Under the pieces are notes generated by a model. The model had not been told where the DNA came from, searched no databases, and was given only the letters and a program-made list of their open reading frames with translations. From Nocardioides massiliensis (lineage in GTDB: Bacteria > Actinomycetota > Actinomycetes > Propionibacteriales > Nocardioidaceae), in NCBI RefSeq assembly GCF_030811215.1, contig NZ_JAUSQM010000001.1, forward strand, positions 1,488,001-1,552,000: a stretch of DNA of 64,000 bases, read 5' to 3'. A program made the translations under genes and the position numbers. Below are positions 53,326 to 61,691 of this stretch, piece after piece (position 1 is the first letter of the stretch; each line of letters begins with the position of its first letter).

Positions 53326-53870
53326 CGGGGCGCCTCCTCGCTGCTCGGGTCCCGACTGTCGATGCCGAGCCGGTGGTGCAGCGTCCCCAACACCGCGGCT
53401 CGGGTAGGCGCACCCGCCGCGCGGGTGACCTCGGCTCCCGCCGGGTCGAGGATCAAGGTGGTAGGGGTGCGCAGGATCCCGAGGCGGCGTACCAATGCCA
53501 GTTGCTGCTCTGCGTCGACCTCGACGTGTGCCACGCCCGGCACCCGCCCGGCCACGTCGCCGAGCACCTGCCGGGTCGCGCGACACGGCGCGCAGAACGC
53601 GGTCGAGAACTGCACCAGCGTCGCCCGCTCTCCGAGCTCGGCGCCGAGGTCGGCAGGACCCAGCACGGGTACGGCGGACTCGGTCGCCGCTCCAGCAGCA
53701 GTCGGCTCACCCGCCGCGCCGGGCGCGGTCGCCGGGGGAGTCGCCGGCACGTCCGCCACCCCGCGCGCCGGCCGGAAACGCCCGTCACGCGCCGCGCGCA
53801 CCAGCCCGAAGGCGGTCGCGGCGGCGAGGGCGACGATCAGCACCCACAGACCTGCGGACATGCGGTCCAT
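53322..53870 (-). CDS. Membrane-anchored thioredoxin-like protein
   Basis: The 182-residue product has an N-terminal transmembrane helix (about 5-24), an Ala/Pro linker, and a thioredoxin fold with CAPC (Cys93, Cys96) in QFSTAFCAPCRATRQVL and the cis-Pro region RTPTTLIL. The order thioredoxin-like, MoaD-like, glnR, mshD resembles the mycobacterial thiX-glnR-mshD region. The fold probably faces the extracytoplasmic side. The start may be either of two nearby ATGs. Confidence 0.85.
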   Translation of the reverse strand: MDRMSAGLWVLIVALAAATAFGLVRAARDGRFRPARGVADVPATPPATAPGAAGEPTAAGAATESAVPVLGPADLGAELGERATLVQFSTAFCAPCRATRQVLGDVAGRVPGVAHVEVDAEQQLALVRRLGILRTPTTLILDPAGAEVTRAAGAPTRAAVLGTLHHRLGIDSRDPSSEEAPR

Positions 53871-53894
53871 GCTCGCACGTCGATCAACGACGCC

Positions 53895-55514
53895 TCAGCG
53901 CACCGCACTCCCGATCCGCAGCCACCACGCGGCGGCGGCCTGCTGCCAGGGCGGCGTACCGTTCTTGCCCGCTGCCAAGCTCTTGAGCGCGGGCGAGCCG
54001 GTCATGCCCAGGCCATAGAGACACGTCTGCGCCTGCTCGGTCGCCAGCCCGCTGAGGCGTCGGCGCAGCTCGAGGTCGCTGACCTGATGGAAGCGCAGGT
54101 GCCCCAGCGCAAGCACGGCGCGGAAGGCGATCTCGTCGTCGCAGTCGGCCAGCCGGGTGTGCAGCCGGTTGCGGTGCGCGTCGTCGGCGGTGTAGCCGAC
54201 GAGCTGGGCCGCGTGGGCCCGCAGCAGCTCGGGCACGTCGTCGCGGTCGAGCAGGTCGAGGGCGCAGGTCGCGACCGCGTCGGCGTACGGCGAGCACGCG
54301 AGGATCACCGAGGCGAGGTGGCGGTGGTCGGAGGCGAGGTGGAAGACCGCCTCGCGCAGCGTCGCGACGAGGGTGGGGTCGAGGGTGTCGATCGGCTGCC
54401 CCGCCCGCACGAGCACCCCGCGTGAGAACGCCTCAGCGACCGCGCGGGCCTGTGGAGCCGGCATCAGCTCACCGGACTGCAGTGCTTGGGCGACCTCGGG
54501 CCGACCGACCTGGGTGGCGGCCTTCGCGAACGTCTGGCGCAGCTCGTCGGGCTGCACCGCGATCAGCTCGGCGAAGTCCTGCGGCGTCGCCTGGTTGTTG
54601 CTGCGCCACTTGGTGAGCAGCAGCAGGTCGAGCCGGGTGCGCTGGGCGGCGTCGAACTCCCCGCGCCGCAGCTTCTGCGCGGCCACCCACACCGCGGCGC
54701 GCAGGTTGCGCTCGGCGAAGCCCTCCTCGAGCAGGTCGAGCGTCAGGTCGGCGGCGGCCGCCGTGGGGATGCGCTCGAGGGTGCAGATCGGCAGCGACAG
54801 CACCTGCGCGGCAGGGTCGGCGAGGTAGTCGCGCAGGTGGGCGACCACGTGCGCGCCGGCGGCTGGTACGCCGCACAGCACGTGCACGGCCTGCATGATC
54901 GCGCGGTGCCCCGTGTGCACGCCGCGCGGCAGCACCGTGATCGCCCGCGCCGCGAGCGCGCTCCAGGTCTCGTCGGGGAGCAGGGCGTCGGGAGTGCCGG
55001 CCGTGCCGACGTGCTCGGCGTGGCGGGCGGCCGCCAACTGGTGGCCCAGCTCGACCCAGGCGCGCAGTCCGCTCCCGGCCGGGACCCGGTCAGCGTCCGC
55101 GCCCGAGGGTTCTGCCGCCAGCACCTGCGCGGCCGTCGCCCGTACCTGCTCGGCGAACCCCGCCGCCCCCGCGTCGACCCCCGGACGGCCCCACAGCGGC
55201 GGCGTTCCGGGCAAGAAGGTGTGGAGATAGCCCGCCAGGTCCGACAGGTGCCCCGGGGTCAGCCCGAGCACCTCCTCCGCTGCTCGCACCGCGGCGTACG
55301 GCGGTGGCTCCGCACCGGACTCCCAGCGAGCCAGGAGCTCGACATCGGCGGGTACGCCGGACTCGGCCAGCGCCGCGACGAAGGCGGCCGGATCGGCGTA
55401 CGCGCTGTGGGTGCGCCAGGAGGCCAGCAGCCAGCCCAGCCGCGCGCTCAGGTCCCAGACAGGACCCGCGGCGGGACCCGGGTCGGAGCCCGGGTCGAGG
55501 TCGGATGAGCTCAT
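53895..55514 (-). CDS. Large helical protein with HTH-like N-terminus, unknown function
   Basis: From the ATG at 55514 the product is 539 residues. Residues about 20-100 look like an XRE-type helix-turn-helix (FVAALAESGVPADVELLARWESGAEPPPYAAVRAAEEVLGLTPGHLSDLAGYL). The remaining 400 residues are helix after helix (LLDLLEEGFAERNLRAAVWVAAQKL, AVFHLASDHRHLASVILACSPYADAV), resembling HEAT-like repeats. No enzyme motif is seen. A longer frame upstream (to 55577) is less likely. It is probably a regulator; function not assigned. Confidence 0.65.
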   Translation of the reverse strand: MSSSDLDPGSDPGPAAGPVWDLSARLGWLLASWRTHSAYADPAAFVAALAESGVPADVELLARWESGAEPPPYAAVRAAEEVLGLTPGHLSDLAGYLHTFLPGTPPLWGRPGVDAGAAGFAEQVRATAAQVLAAEPSGADADRVPAGSGLRAWVELGHQLAAARHAEHVGTAGTPDALLPDETWSALAARAITVLPRGVHTGHRAIMQAVHVLCGVPAAGAHVVAHLRDYLADPAAQVLSLPICTLERIPTAAAADLTLDLLEEGFAERNLRAAVWVAAQKLRRGEFDAAQRTRLDLLLLTKWRSNNQATPQDFAELIAVQPDELRQTFAKAATQVGRPEVAQALQSGELMPAPQARAVAEAFSRGVLVRAGQPIDTLDPTLVATLREAVFHLASDHRHLASVILACSPYADAVATCALDLLDRDDVPELLRAHAAQLVGYTADDAHRNRLHTRLADCDDEIAFRAVLALGHLRFHQVSDLELRRRLSGLATEQAQTCLYGLGMTGSPALKSLAAGKNGTPPWQQAAAAWWLRIGSAVR

Positions 55515-55610
55515 GGCGGTGTGTCCCGAGGATGGTTTGGCGCGGACGTACGCGGGCGGGAGGGGCAGCAGCAGCATAGGGCCGCGTGCGAGTTCGCGGG
55601 TGCGATCGAT

Positions 55611-56759
55611 TCAGGGAGCCACGCAGGTGCGTGCGGTCCCGGCAACCTCACGGAGGACCTGCAAGGTGGCGTCGGTGGAGTGCGACCAGTCCCACCGCTC
55701 CACGGCCGCCTGTCGTCCGGCCCGGCCCATCGTCTCGCGGTCCCCGGTGGCCAGGACGTCCACCAGCGCGGCGGCCAGCGCGGGGGCGTCACCGGGCGGC
55801 ACGAGCCGACCATCGACCCCGTCGCGGACGACGAACGGGATCCCGCCGATGCGGCTGCCGACGACGGGTCGGCCACAGGCCATCGCCTCGATCAGGGTCA
55901 TCCCGAACGACTCGGCCTCGGTCAGCGAGGGCAGCGCGACCACCGAGGCGCGCTGGTAGGCGTCCACCAACGCGGCACCCGACAGCGCCCCCCGCCACGC
56001 GACCCGGGAGTCGATGCCGAGCGCCGTGGCGTGCGCACGCAGCGCGGGCACGTCGTCACCGTCGCCGACGAGCACCAGGCGCGCGTCGGGCCGCTCGCGG
56101 GCAACCGCGGCGAAGGCGTCCAGCAGCACGGTCACGCCCTTCCACCGCGACGTCCGCTGCAGCCGTCCGACATAGAGCACCGTCGGATCCGGCGGCGGCG
56201 TCCCCGGCCGGAAGACGTCGGTGTCGACGCCGGGCGGGATCAGGCGGGCTCGTCCCGTCTCGCACGTCCTCGCGACCGGCGAGACCGCGACGAGCTCCTG
56301 AGCGCGCGCGAAGACCCGCGGGAGCACGACCCGCTCGTAGGTGCGCAACAGCGTGTCGACTGCGCGGCTCTCCCCCTTGACCAGCGAACCGGCGTGGTAG
56401 GTCAGCACCACGGGCCGCGGGCCCGCCACGTAGGACGCCACGTCGGCGAGGAACGGCGTCGGAGCGTGCGCGTGCACGACGTCGATCCGGTGATCGCGCA
56501 GCAGGCGCCGCAGCTGCACCGGCCACCAGCCGCTGACGGGGCTGTTGGAGACCTTCAGCCACGGCGCCAGACGAACGACCTCGACGCCGTCCTCGACGCT
56601 GGTGTGCGTACGCCGGGAGTCGCCCGTCGTGATCACGACGACGTCGAAGTCCGGCTCGGCGTGGAGCGCGCGGGCGATGCGGTGGGTGTATCGCTCGAGT
56701 CCGCCCACGCTGGGCGGGTAGTACGGCGTCACCACCGCGACGCGCACCGGGGGAGTCAC
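55611..56759 (-). CDS. Glycosyltransferase family 4
   Basis: This is a retaining GT-B enzyme of 382 residues. The N-terminal half starts VRVAVVTPYYPPSVGGLERYTHRIARAL. The C-terminal donor domain has VLYVGRLQRTSRWKG and the E-x7-E motif in ALPSLTEAESFGMTLIEAMACGRPVVGS. It is peripheral rather than transmembrane. It follows the GT2 gene by three bases and so acts in the same pathway, likely assembly of a lipid-linked surface glycan. The acceptor is unknown. Confidence 0.9.
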   Translation of the reverse strand: MTPPVRVAVVTPYYPPSVGGLERYTHRIARALHAEPDFDVVVITTGDSRRTHTSVEDGVEVVRLAPWLKVSNSPVSGWWPVQLRRLLRDHRIDVVHAHAPTPFLADVASYVAGPRPVVLTYHAGSLVKGESRAVDTLLRTYERVVLPRVFARAQELVAVSPVARTCETGRARLIPPGVDTDVFRPGTPPPDPTVLYVGRLQRTSRWKGVTVLLDAFAAVARERPDARLVLVGDGDDVPALRAHATALGIDSRVAWRGALSGAALVDAYQRASVVALPSLTEAESFGMTLIEAMACGRPVVGSRIGGIPFVVRDGVDGRLVPPGDAPALAAALVDVLATGDRETMGRAGRQAAVERWDWSHSTDATLQVLREVAGTARTCVAP

Positions 56760-56762
56760 GGC

Positions 56763-57812
56763 TCAGAGTGCTCCGACGCAGGACTGCTGGAGGTAGACCA
56801 GTCGGCTCAGCTCGTGCCGCGTCTTGCGCATGCCGTCGAGGATCAGCCCCGCGGTGATCGACAGGCACGCCACGATGCCCAGCGCGATCGCCGTGGCCAT
56901 CGTGGGCATGCGCGGCACCATGCCGGTCTGCAGGAACTGGGCGATGACCGGGGTGCCGAGCGCGACCGCCAGCATCATGTGCAGCGCCGCGACGGCGCCG
57001 TAGAACGCCATCGGGCGTTCGTGCCGGGTCAGGGTGAGGATCAAGCCGAGGATCTTGAAGCCGTCGCGGTAGGTGCGCAGCTTGCTCTCGGTGCCGGCCG
57101 CGCGCTCGCGGAATCCGACGGGGCGCGTCGTGGTCGGCGCCCGCAGGCTCAGGGTGTGCACGGTGAGCTCGGTCTCGATCTCGAACTCGCGCGAGACCGC
57201 CGGGAAGCTCTTCACCAGCCGGCGGGAGAACACCCGGTAGCCACTGAGCATGTCGCCGACGTTGGAGCCGAAGATGGCACCGACCACGCCGTTGAGCACG
57301 CGGTTGCCCCACTCGTGGTTGGGACGGTAGGCGCCGGCGGCCTCGGCGAGCTGTTGGCGGATGCCGAGGACCTGGTCGTAGTTGCCTTCAATGAGGGTGG
57401 TGATCATGGCGGGGGCCGCCGCCGGGTCGTAGGTGTCGTCGCCGTCGATGAGCAGGTAGACGTCGGCCTCGACGTCGGCGAAGGCACGGCGTACGACGTT
57501 GCCCTTGCCCTTGAGCGGTTCGTGCCGCACGATCGCACCCGCCCTGGCCGCCTCCTCGACGGTGCCGTCGGTGCTGCAGTTGTCGTAGACATAGACGTCG
57601 ATGCCGGCGACGTGATGCTTGAGGTCGCGCACGACCTTCTCGATCGCACCGGCCTCGTTGTGGCACGGGATGATTGCCGCGACCCTCAGCTCCGCCCAGG
57701 CGTGTGCGCCGTCGGCGCGCTGGGGTGCGGGTCGCGGCACCGCGCCGCTGATCGGGAGGTCCGCGGCGTCCGGTGCGAGGACGCCGGACACCCGGGAGGG
57801 CTGGGCGGGCAC
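56763..57812 (-). CDS. Glycosyltransferase family 2 (polyprenyl-phosphate type) with C-terminal membrane helices
   Basis: The 349-residue product has the GT2 fold with AAIIPCHNEAGAIEKVV, YDNCSTDGT and the DxD-type IDGDDTYD. Two C-terminal transmembrane helices follow (about 275-300 and 310-330). This matches DPM/ArnC-like enzymes that load a sugar onto a lipid carrier. The GTG at 57812 is chosen with AGGG upstream. The frame stays open to 57968 but that stretch is unlike coding sequence. It is divergent from the next glycosyltransferase operon. Confidence 0.85.
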   Translation of the reverse strand: MPAQPSRVSGVLAPDAADLPISGAVPRPAPQRADGAHAWAELRVAAIIPCHNEAGAIEKVVRDLKHHVAGIDVYVYDNCSTDGTVEEAARAGAIVRHEPLKGKGNVVRRAFADVEADVYLLIDGDDTYDPAAAPAMITTLIEGNYDQVLGIRQQLAEAAGAYRPNHEWGNRVLNGVVGAIFGSNVGDMLSGYRVFSRRLVKSFPAVSREFEIETELTVHTLSLRAPTTTRPVGFRERAAGTESKLRTYRDGFKILGLILTLTRHERPMAFYGAVAALHMMLAVALGTPVIAQFLQTGMVPRMPTMATAIALGIVACLSITAGLILDGMRKTRHELSRLVYLQQSCVGAL

Positions 57813-57960
57813 TGCGTAACCCTGGGACTGGGAGAACGTTGGCGACAAGGGACCCCCGACTGTGAGGTGTGCGCACGGGAGGGGGTGCGCATCGGAGAGG
57901 CTCAACGACCTCCCCACCCGGGCGTTACGCAGGTCACAGCCAGAGACAGGATTTTTTGCT

Positions 57961-59115
57961 TTGTTCACCTCCAGGCCGTTGCGCGTCGGGGTGCTCGCGC
58001 ACTACTACCCCCCGCATGTCGGAGGGTTGGAGGTGGTGGCGCGCGAGGTCGCGAACGGGCTGACTCGTCGCGGGCACGAGGTCACGGTGGTGACCAGCGC
58101 CTGCCCGGGCGCACCCGGAGCGATGGACGAGGACGGGGTCACCGTCCGGCGCGTCCGCGTCGGCAACTGGTTCGAGCGCCACGGCGTTCCCTTCCCGGTC
58201 TTCGCCCCCTCCCTGTTGCTGCACACCTGGCGACTGGTGCGACGGTCCGACGTGGTCCAGGTGCACGACATGCTCTACCTGTCGTCGTGGGTCGGCGCGC
58301 TCCTGTGTCGCGTGCTGCGCAGGCCGTACGTCGTCACCCAGCACGTCGGGATGGTGGACCACCCGGCGCGGGTCGTGCGGCTCGTCCAGGGGGTCGTGCT
58401 GCACACCGTTGGCGCACTGGTCCTGCGGGGGGCCGCCTGCGTCCTGCCGATCAGTCCCGTGATCGACGCGTGGACCCGCGGGGCGCTGCCCGGTGTCCGC
58501 ACGCAGGTGCTGCGCAACGGGCTCGATCGTGCTCGCTTCCGACCTGCCGTCGGCCGCGAACGCGAGGAGATCCGCCGTCGGTTCGGACTTCCGCTCGGCG
58601 AGGTGCTCGTGCTCCACGTCGGTCGCTTCGTCCCGAAGAAGGGCTTCGACGTCGTCGCCGCCGCCGTCGGCGAGGGTTACCGAACGGTGTTCGTCGGCGG
58701 CGACCGGCCGGTCGACTTGCCGGAGTCGTCGGCGCGGCTCTTCCTCGGCACTCTCCCGCCGGACGACGTCGCCGCTGTCTATCGCGCCTGTGACGTCTTC
58801 GTCTGCGCCAGTCGAGGGGAGGGCCCCCTCACGCCGATGGAGGCGCTGCTCTCGGGATGCGCCGTGCTCGTCAACGACGATCCCGCCATGCGCGCGCTGG
58901 GGTTGGGCGATGGCGTCGAGGAGCTGGCGATGACGCCCGCGCGCCTGCGCGCCGCACTCGTCGACCTCATCGATCGACCCGGCGCCGTCGCGGAGCTCGC
59001 CGCGCGGGGACGGGTCGTGGCTGCGGGACTGCCGACCTGGGAGGAGCACCTCGACGCGCTGGAGACGGTGCTGGAGTCCGTGCGGAGAGCGGTGCCGAGC
59101 GAGGCGGGCCGATGA
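57961..59115 (+). CDS. Glycosyltransferase family 4
   Basis: The product is 384 residues from a TTG start. It begins LRVGVLAHYYPPHVGGLEVVAREVANGL and has the donor site VLHVGRFVPKKGFDVV and E-x7-E in ASRGEGPLTPMEALLSG. It resembles the other GT4 at 55611 but is clearly a separate paralogue. The start is uncertain: TTG at 57961 or 57979, or GTG at 57991. No ATG fits. Its stop overlaps the hydrolase start (ATGA). A T-rich stretch lies just upstream. Confidence 0.85.
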   Translation: MFTSRPLRVGVLAHYYPPHVGGLEVVAREVANGLTRRGHEVTVVTSACPGAPGAMDEDGVTVRRVRVGNWFERHGVPFPVFAPSLLLHTWRLVRRSDVVQVHDMLYLSSWVGALLCRVLRRPYVVTQHVGMVDHPARVVRLVQGVVLHTVGALVLRGAACVLPISPVIDAWTRGALPGVRTQVLRNGLDRARFRPAVGREREEIRRRFGLPLGEVLVLHVGRFVPKKGFDVVAAAVGEGYRTVFVGGDRPVDLPESSARLFLGTLPPDDVAAVYRACDVFVCASRGEGPLTPMEALLSGCAVLVNDDPAMRALGLGDGVEELAMTPARLRAALVDLIDRPGAVAELAARGRVVAAGLPTWEEHLDALETVLESVRRAVPSEAGR

Positions 59116-60242
59116 GGATCCGTCGCGTCGTCGTACGCACCTTCGCAGTGCTCCTGGCCTTGGCCCTGCTGATCAGCGCGTACGTCGTGGTGCAGGTGTC
59201 GCGGGAGGTCACCGAGCTGTTGCGGGTCCCCTCGGCGCTGTGGCCCTCGCAGGTGCGGGTCGTGGAGGCGACCGGGCGGCAGGTCACGATCGAGCAGGTC
59301 GATGGCGGGCCCACCTGGTTGACCGTCGGCACGGTCTACGGGCTGGCCTGGGAGACCGGCTCCGGCCAGGTCGGGCAGGTCGTCGTCAACGACGGTGAGC
59401 GGGTGCAGCGGCGCTTCCGCCTCCTGGAAGGAACCCTTCCAGCACCGGGCACGCTCGCGCGCTACTCCCGTGAGGCATATCCGCGTGACGCCACGCGGGC
59501 GTTTCCCGGCCTCGAGGTGCAGGAGCTCACCATCCCGGGCGGCGCCGGTGACCTGCCCGCCTGGTTCGTGCCCGGCGACCGGGACACGTGGGCGATCCTC
59601 GTCCACGGCCGGGGGTCGGCTCGGTCCGAGATGTTCCGGCTGATGCACTCGGCGGTCGCGGCCGGGCTGCCGTCGCTGGCCATGACCTACCGCAACGCCC
59701 CGGAGACCGGCGGGGGCCTCACTGAGCTCGGTCTGAGCGAGTGGCGAGACGTGGAGGCGGCGGTGCGAGTCGCCCGCGACCGCGGTGCGCGCGACGTCGT
59801 GCTGATGGGTGCGAGCATGGGAGGCACGCTGATCGCCTCGTTCCTCGAACGCTCGGAGCTAGCCCGGCACGTGCGTGCCATCGTGCTCGACTCCCCCCTG
59901 TTCGACCTCCGAGCCACCGTGCACGACGCCGTCGGGGGAGCCGGCGTACCGAAGTTGCTGTCGTCGGCGGGGTTGCGCCTCGCGCAGTGGCGGTCCGGCG
60001 TGGACCTGGCAGCTGTGGCTCACCTCGACGACACCTCCTGGCTCACGGCGCCGGCGCTCGTCTGGCACGGGACCTCCGACGACAGCGTGCCGGTCGAGAC
60101 CTCCCGGCGTCTGGCGGAGGCCGCACCGGACCTCGTGACGCTGCACCTCGTCGAGGGAGCCGGGCACGTCGAGGCCTGGAACTTCGCACCGAAACGCTAC
60201 GACCGGCAGGTCCGGAAGTTCCTGCGCGCGCACGCCCGTTGA
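59112..60242 (+). CDS. Membrane-anchored alpha/beta hydrolase
   Basis: The 376-residue product has an N-terminal transmembrane anchor (about 9-29). Residues 155-376 form an alpha/beta hydrolase with HGRG (165-168), GASMGG (Ser235), Asp in WHGTSDDSVP and His in GAGHVEAW. The segment 40-140 is a beta-rich extra domain. Coupled to the preceding glycosyltransferase, it may trim or transfer acyl groups on the surface glycan. The substrate is unknown. Confidence 0.82.
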   Translation: MRIRRVVVRTFAVLLALALLISAYVVVQVSREVTELLRVPSALWPSQVRVVEATGRQVTIEQVDGGPTWLTVGTVYGLAWETGSGQVGQVVVNDGERVQRRFRLLEGTLPAPGTLARYSREAYPRDATRAFPGLEVQELTIPGGAGDLPAWFVPGDRDTWAILVHGRGSARSEMFRLMHSAVAAGLPSLAMTYRNAPETGGGLTELGLSEWRDVEAAVRVARDRGARDVVLMGASMGGTLIASFLERSELARHVRAIVLDSPLFDLRATVHDAVGGAGVPKLLSSAGLRLAQWRSGVDLAAVAHLDDTSWLTAPALVWHGTSDDSVPVETSRRLAEAAPDLVTLHLVEGAGHVEAWNFAPKRYDRQVRKFLRAHAR

Positions 60243-60345
60243 ACCGTGCCGCTGGCGTAACTCCGGCCCGGCGGCAGCGTTGTAGCCGGTGTCCCAGGTC
60301 GCCGTTATCCGAGGCGGACCCCCGCGGACGCCGAGAGGAAGCTCG

Positions 60346-60840
60346 ATGACTCGACCCGGTCCCGACGGCGGGCGTGCCCTGACCCCGCCCGTCCGGTGGT
60401 GGCAACGGGCCGTGCCGGTCGGGCTCGTCGCCGCGCTGTCCGTCGGTGCTGCGGTCTACGCCCTTCCCGACGAGGAGCTCGAGCTCTCCACGACTCGGTT
60501 GCCCCAGGAGTACGTCGAACTCTCGCTGACCGGTCCGCCACGCGCCGTGTGCGGCACACGGGCTCACCCCCGCGCGCGCGTGCGCTTCCGTCTGGTCAAC
60601 CGGCTGGAGCAGACGCACACCTTCCGCTATCGCGTCACCGTCCACCCCGTCGGAGCGCGCCGCGAGAGCGTCCGCAAACGGGGTCGCGTGCGCCTGGAGC
60701 CGGGCGAGTCGACCCATGTGCGGTCCCGGTTGGCCCGCAGCCCCGCCCGCGCCCACGTCGTCACGATCCGGCTCGCACAGCGTCCCGAGCAGCTGCGCGT
60801 CCACTGTCACCGGCAACGCCAGCAGGAGGTATCCACATGA
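60346..60840 (+). CDS. Small membrane-anchored basic protein, unknown function
   Basis: The 164-residue product has one N-terminal transmembrane helix (about 22-40). An extracytoplasmic, Arg/His-rich domain follows with two Cys (CGTRAHPRARVRF and VHCHRQRQQ) that could pair. Its beta-strand pattern (RVRFRLVNRLEQTHTFRYRVTVHP) suggests an immunoglobulin-like fold. GAGAGGAAG precedes the ATG. Its stop overlaps the acyltransferase start, so it belongs to the glycan/lipid operon. Confidence 0.6.
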   Translation: MTRPGPDGGRALTPPVRWWQRAVPVGLVAALSVGAAVYALPDEELELSTTRLPQEYVELSLTGPPRAVCGTRAHPRARVRFRLVNRLEQTHTFRYRVTVHPVGARRESVRKRGRVRLEPGESTHVRSRLARSPARAHVVTIRLAQRPEQLRVHCHRQRQQEVST

Positions 60841-61691
60841 AGCCGTCCACCGAGCTGAGGATCGGCAGGGTCCGGGGCATGGTCCCGCGTGGCCTGCTCC
60901 CGGCGTACGTCGCCGCCCGCACCCGGCTCGCCTGGCGTCAAGAGAAGGTGCGGGAGAACGCGCGGGCCGAGATGCGGTTCGTGCTCGAGCACACGCGACC
61001 CGACGCGGACGTCGAGGCCGCCGCCCGCCGCTATGTCGAGCGCCAGATCTGGCGCTCGGAGCTGCGGTGGCACATCGACCTGGTCACCCACCAGCAGGTG
61101 GAGGGCCTCGAGCACCTCCTCGCTGCGCGAGACCTCGGCCGTGGTGTGCTCCTGAGTCACATGCATCACGGCCACTTCGAGGGCGCGATGGCGACGCTGG
61201 GCCGTCACGGAGTCGTCCTGCACGCGTTGGGCAGTGGACATCTGCTCGACTCCGCGTCCCCGGGGTGGATGCAGCAGCACGCCAAGGTCGCGTTGGCCGG
61301 AGGCGCGATCCCGGTGGTCGCTGATGCGGGTGTCGACGCGATGGTGGAGATCCTCACCTCCGGCGGCATCCTGACCATGGCCTCCGACGTGCCGGGGCGC
61401 ACCCCGATGCGGTGCCTCGGTCGCGACCTCATCGGATCCTTCGGCGCCGTGCGGTTGGCGATGGGTACTGGCGCGCAGGTCGTCGTGATGACCTCGGAGC
61501 TGCGCGACGGCTTCCTCCCCGTGGTCAAGCTGCACCCGGCCTTCGATCCGCAGGAGTTCCCGGAGCCGCAGAAGCTGCTCGAGGCGGTCCTCGGCGCCCA
61601 CGAGCCCTACCTCGTCCGCTGGCCGGAGCTGTACGACATCCCCACCAGCCACTGGGGTGTGCCGGAGCCCGCGCCGGACGGCAGCGCGTGA
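60837..61691 (+). CDS. LpxL/HtrB-like lysophospholipid acyltransferase family protein
   Basis: The 284-residue product has the acyltransferase H(x4)E motif in LLSHMHHGHFEGAM (His110, Glu115) and the later GGAIPVVAD...DVPGRTPMRCLGR substrate region of the LPLAT/LpxL family. No lipid A is expected in this organism, so the acceptor is probably another glycolipid, as for mycobacterial PatA. AGGAGG before the ATG is an excellent ribosome site. It overlaps the genes on both sides. Confidence 0.78.
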   Translation: MKPSTELRIGRVRGMVPRGLLPAYVAARTRLAWRQEKVRENARAEMRFVLEHTRPDADVEAAARRYVERQIWRSELRWHIDLVTHQQVEGLEHLLAARDLGRGVLLSHMHHGHFEGAMATLGRHGVVLHALGSGHLLDSASPGWMQQHAKVALAGGAIPVVADAGVDAMVEILTSGGILTMASDVPGRTPMRCLGRDLIGSFGAVRLAMGTGAQVVVMTSELRDGFLPVVKLHPAFDPQEFPEPQKLLEAVLGAHEPYLVRWPELYDIPTSHWGVPEPAPDGSA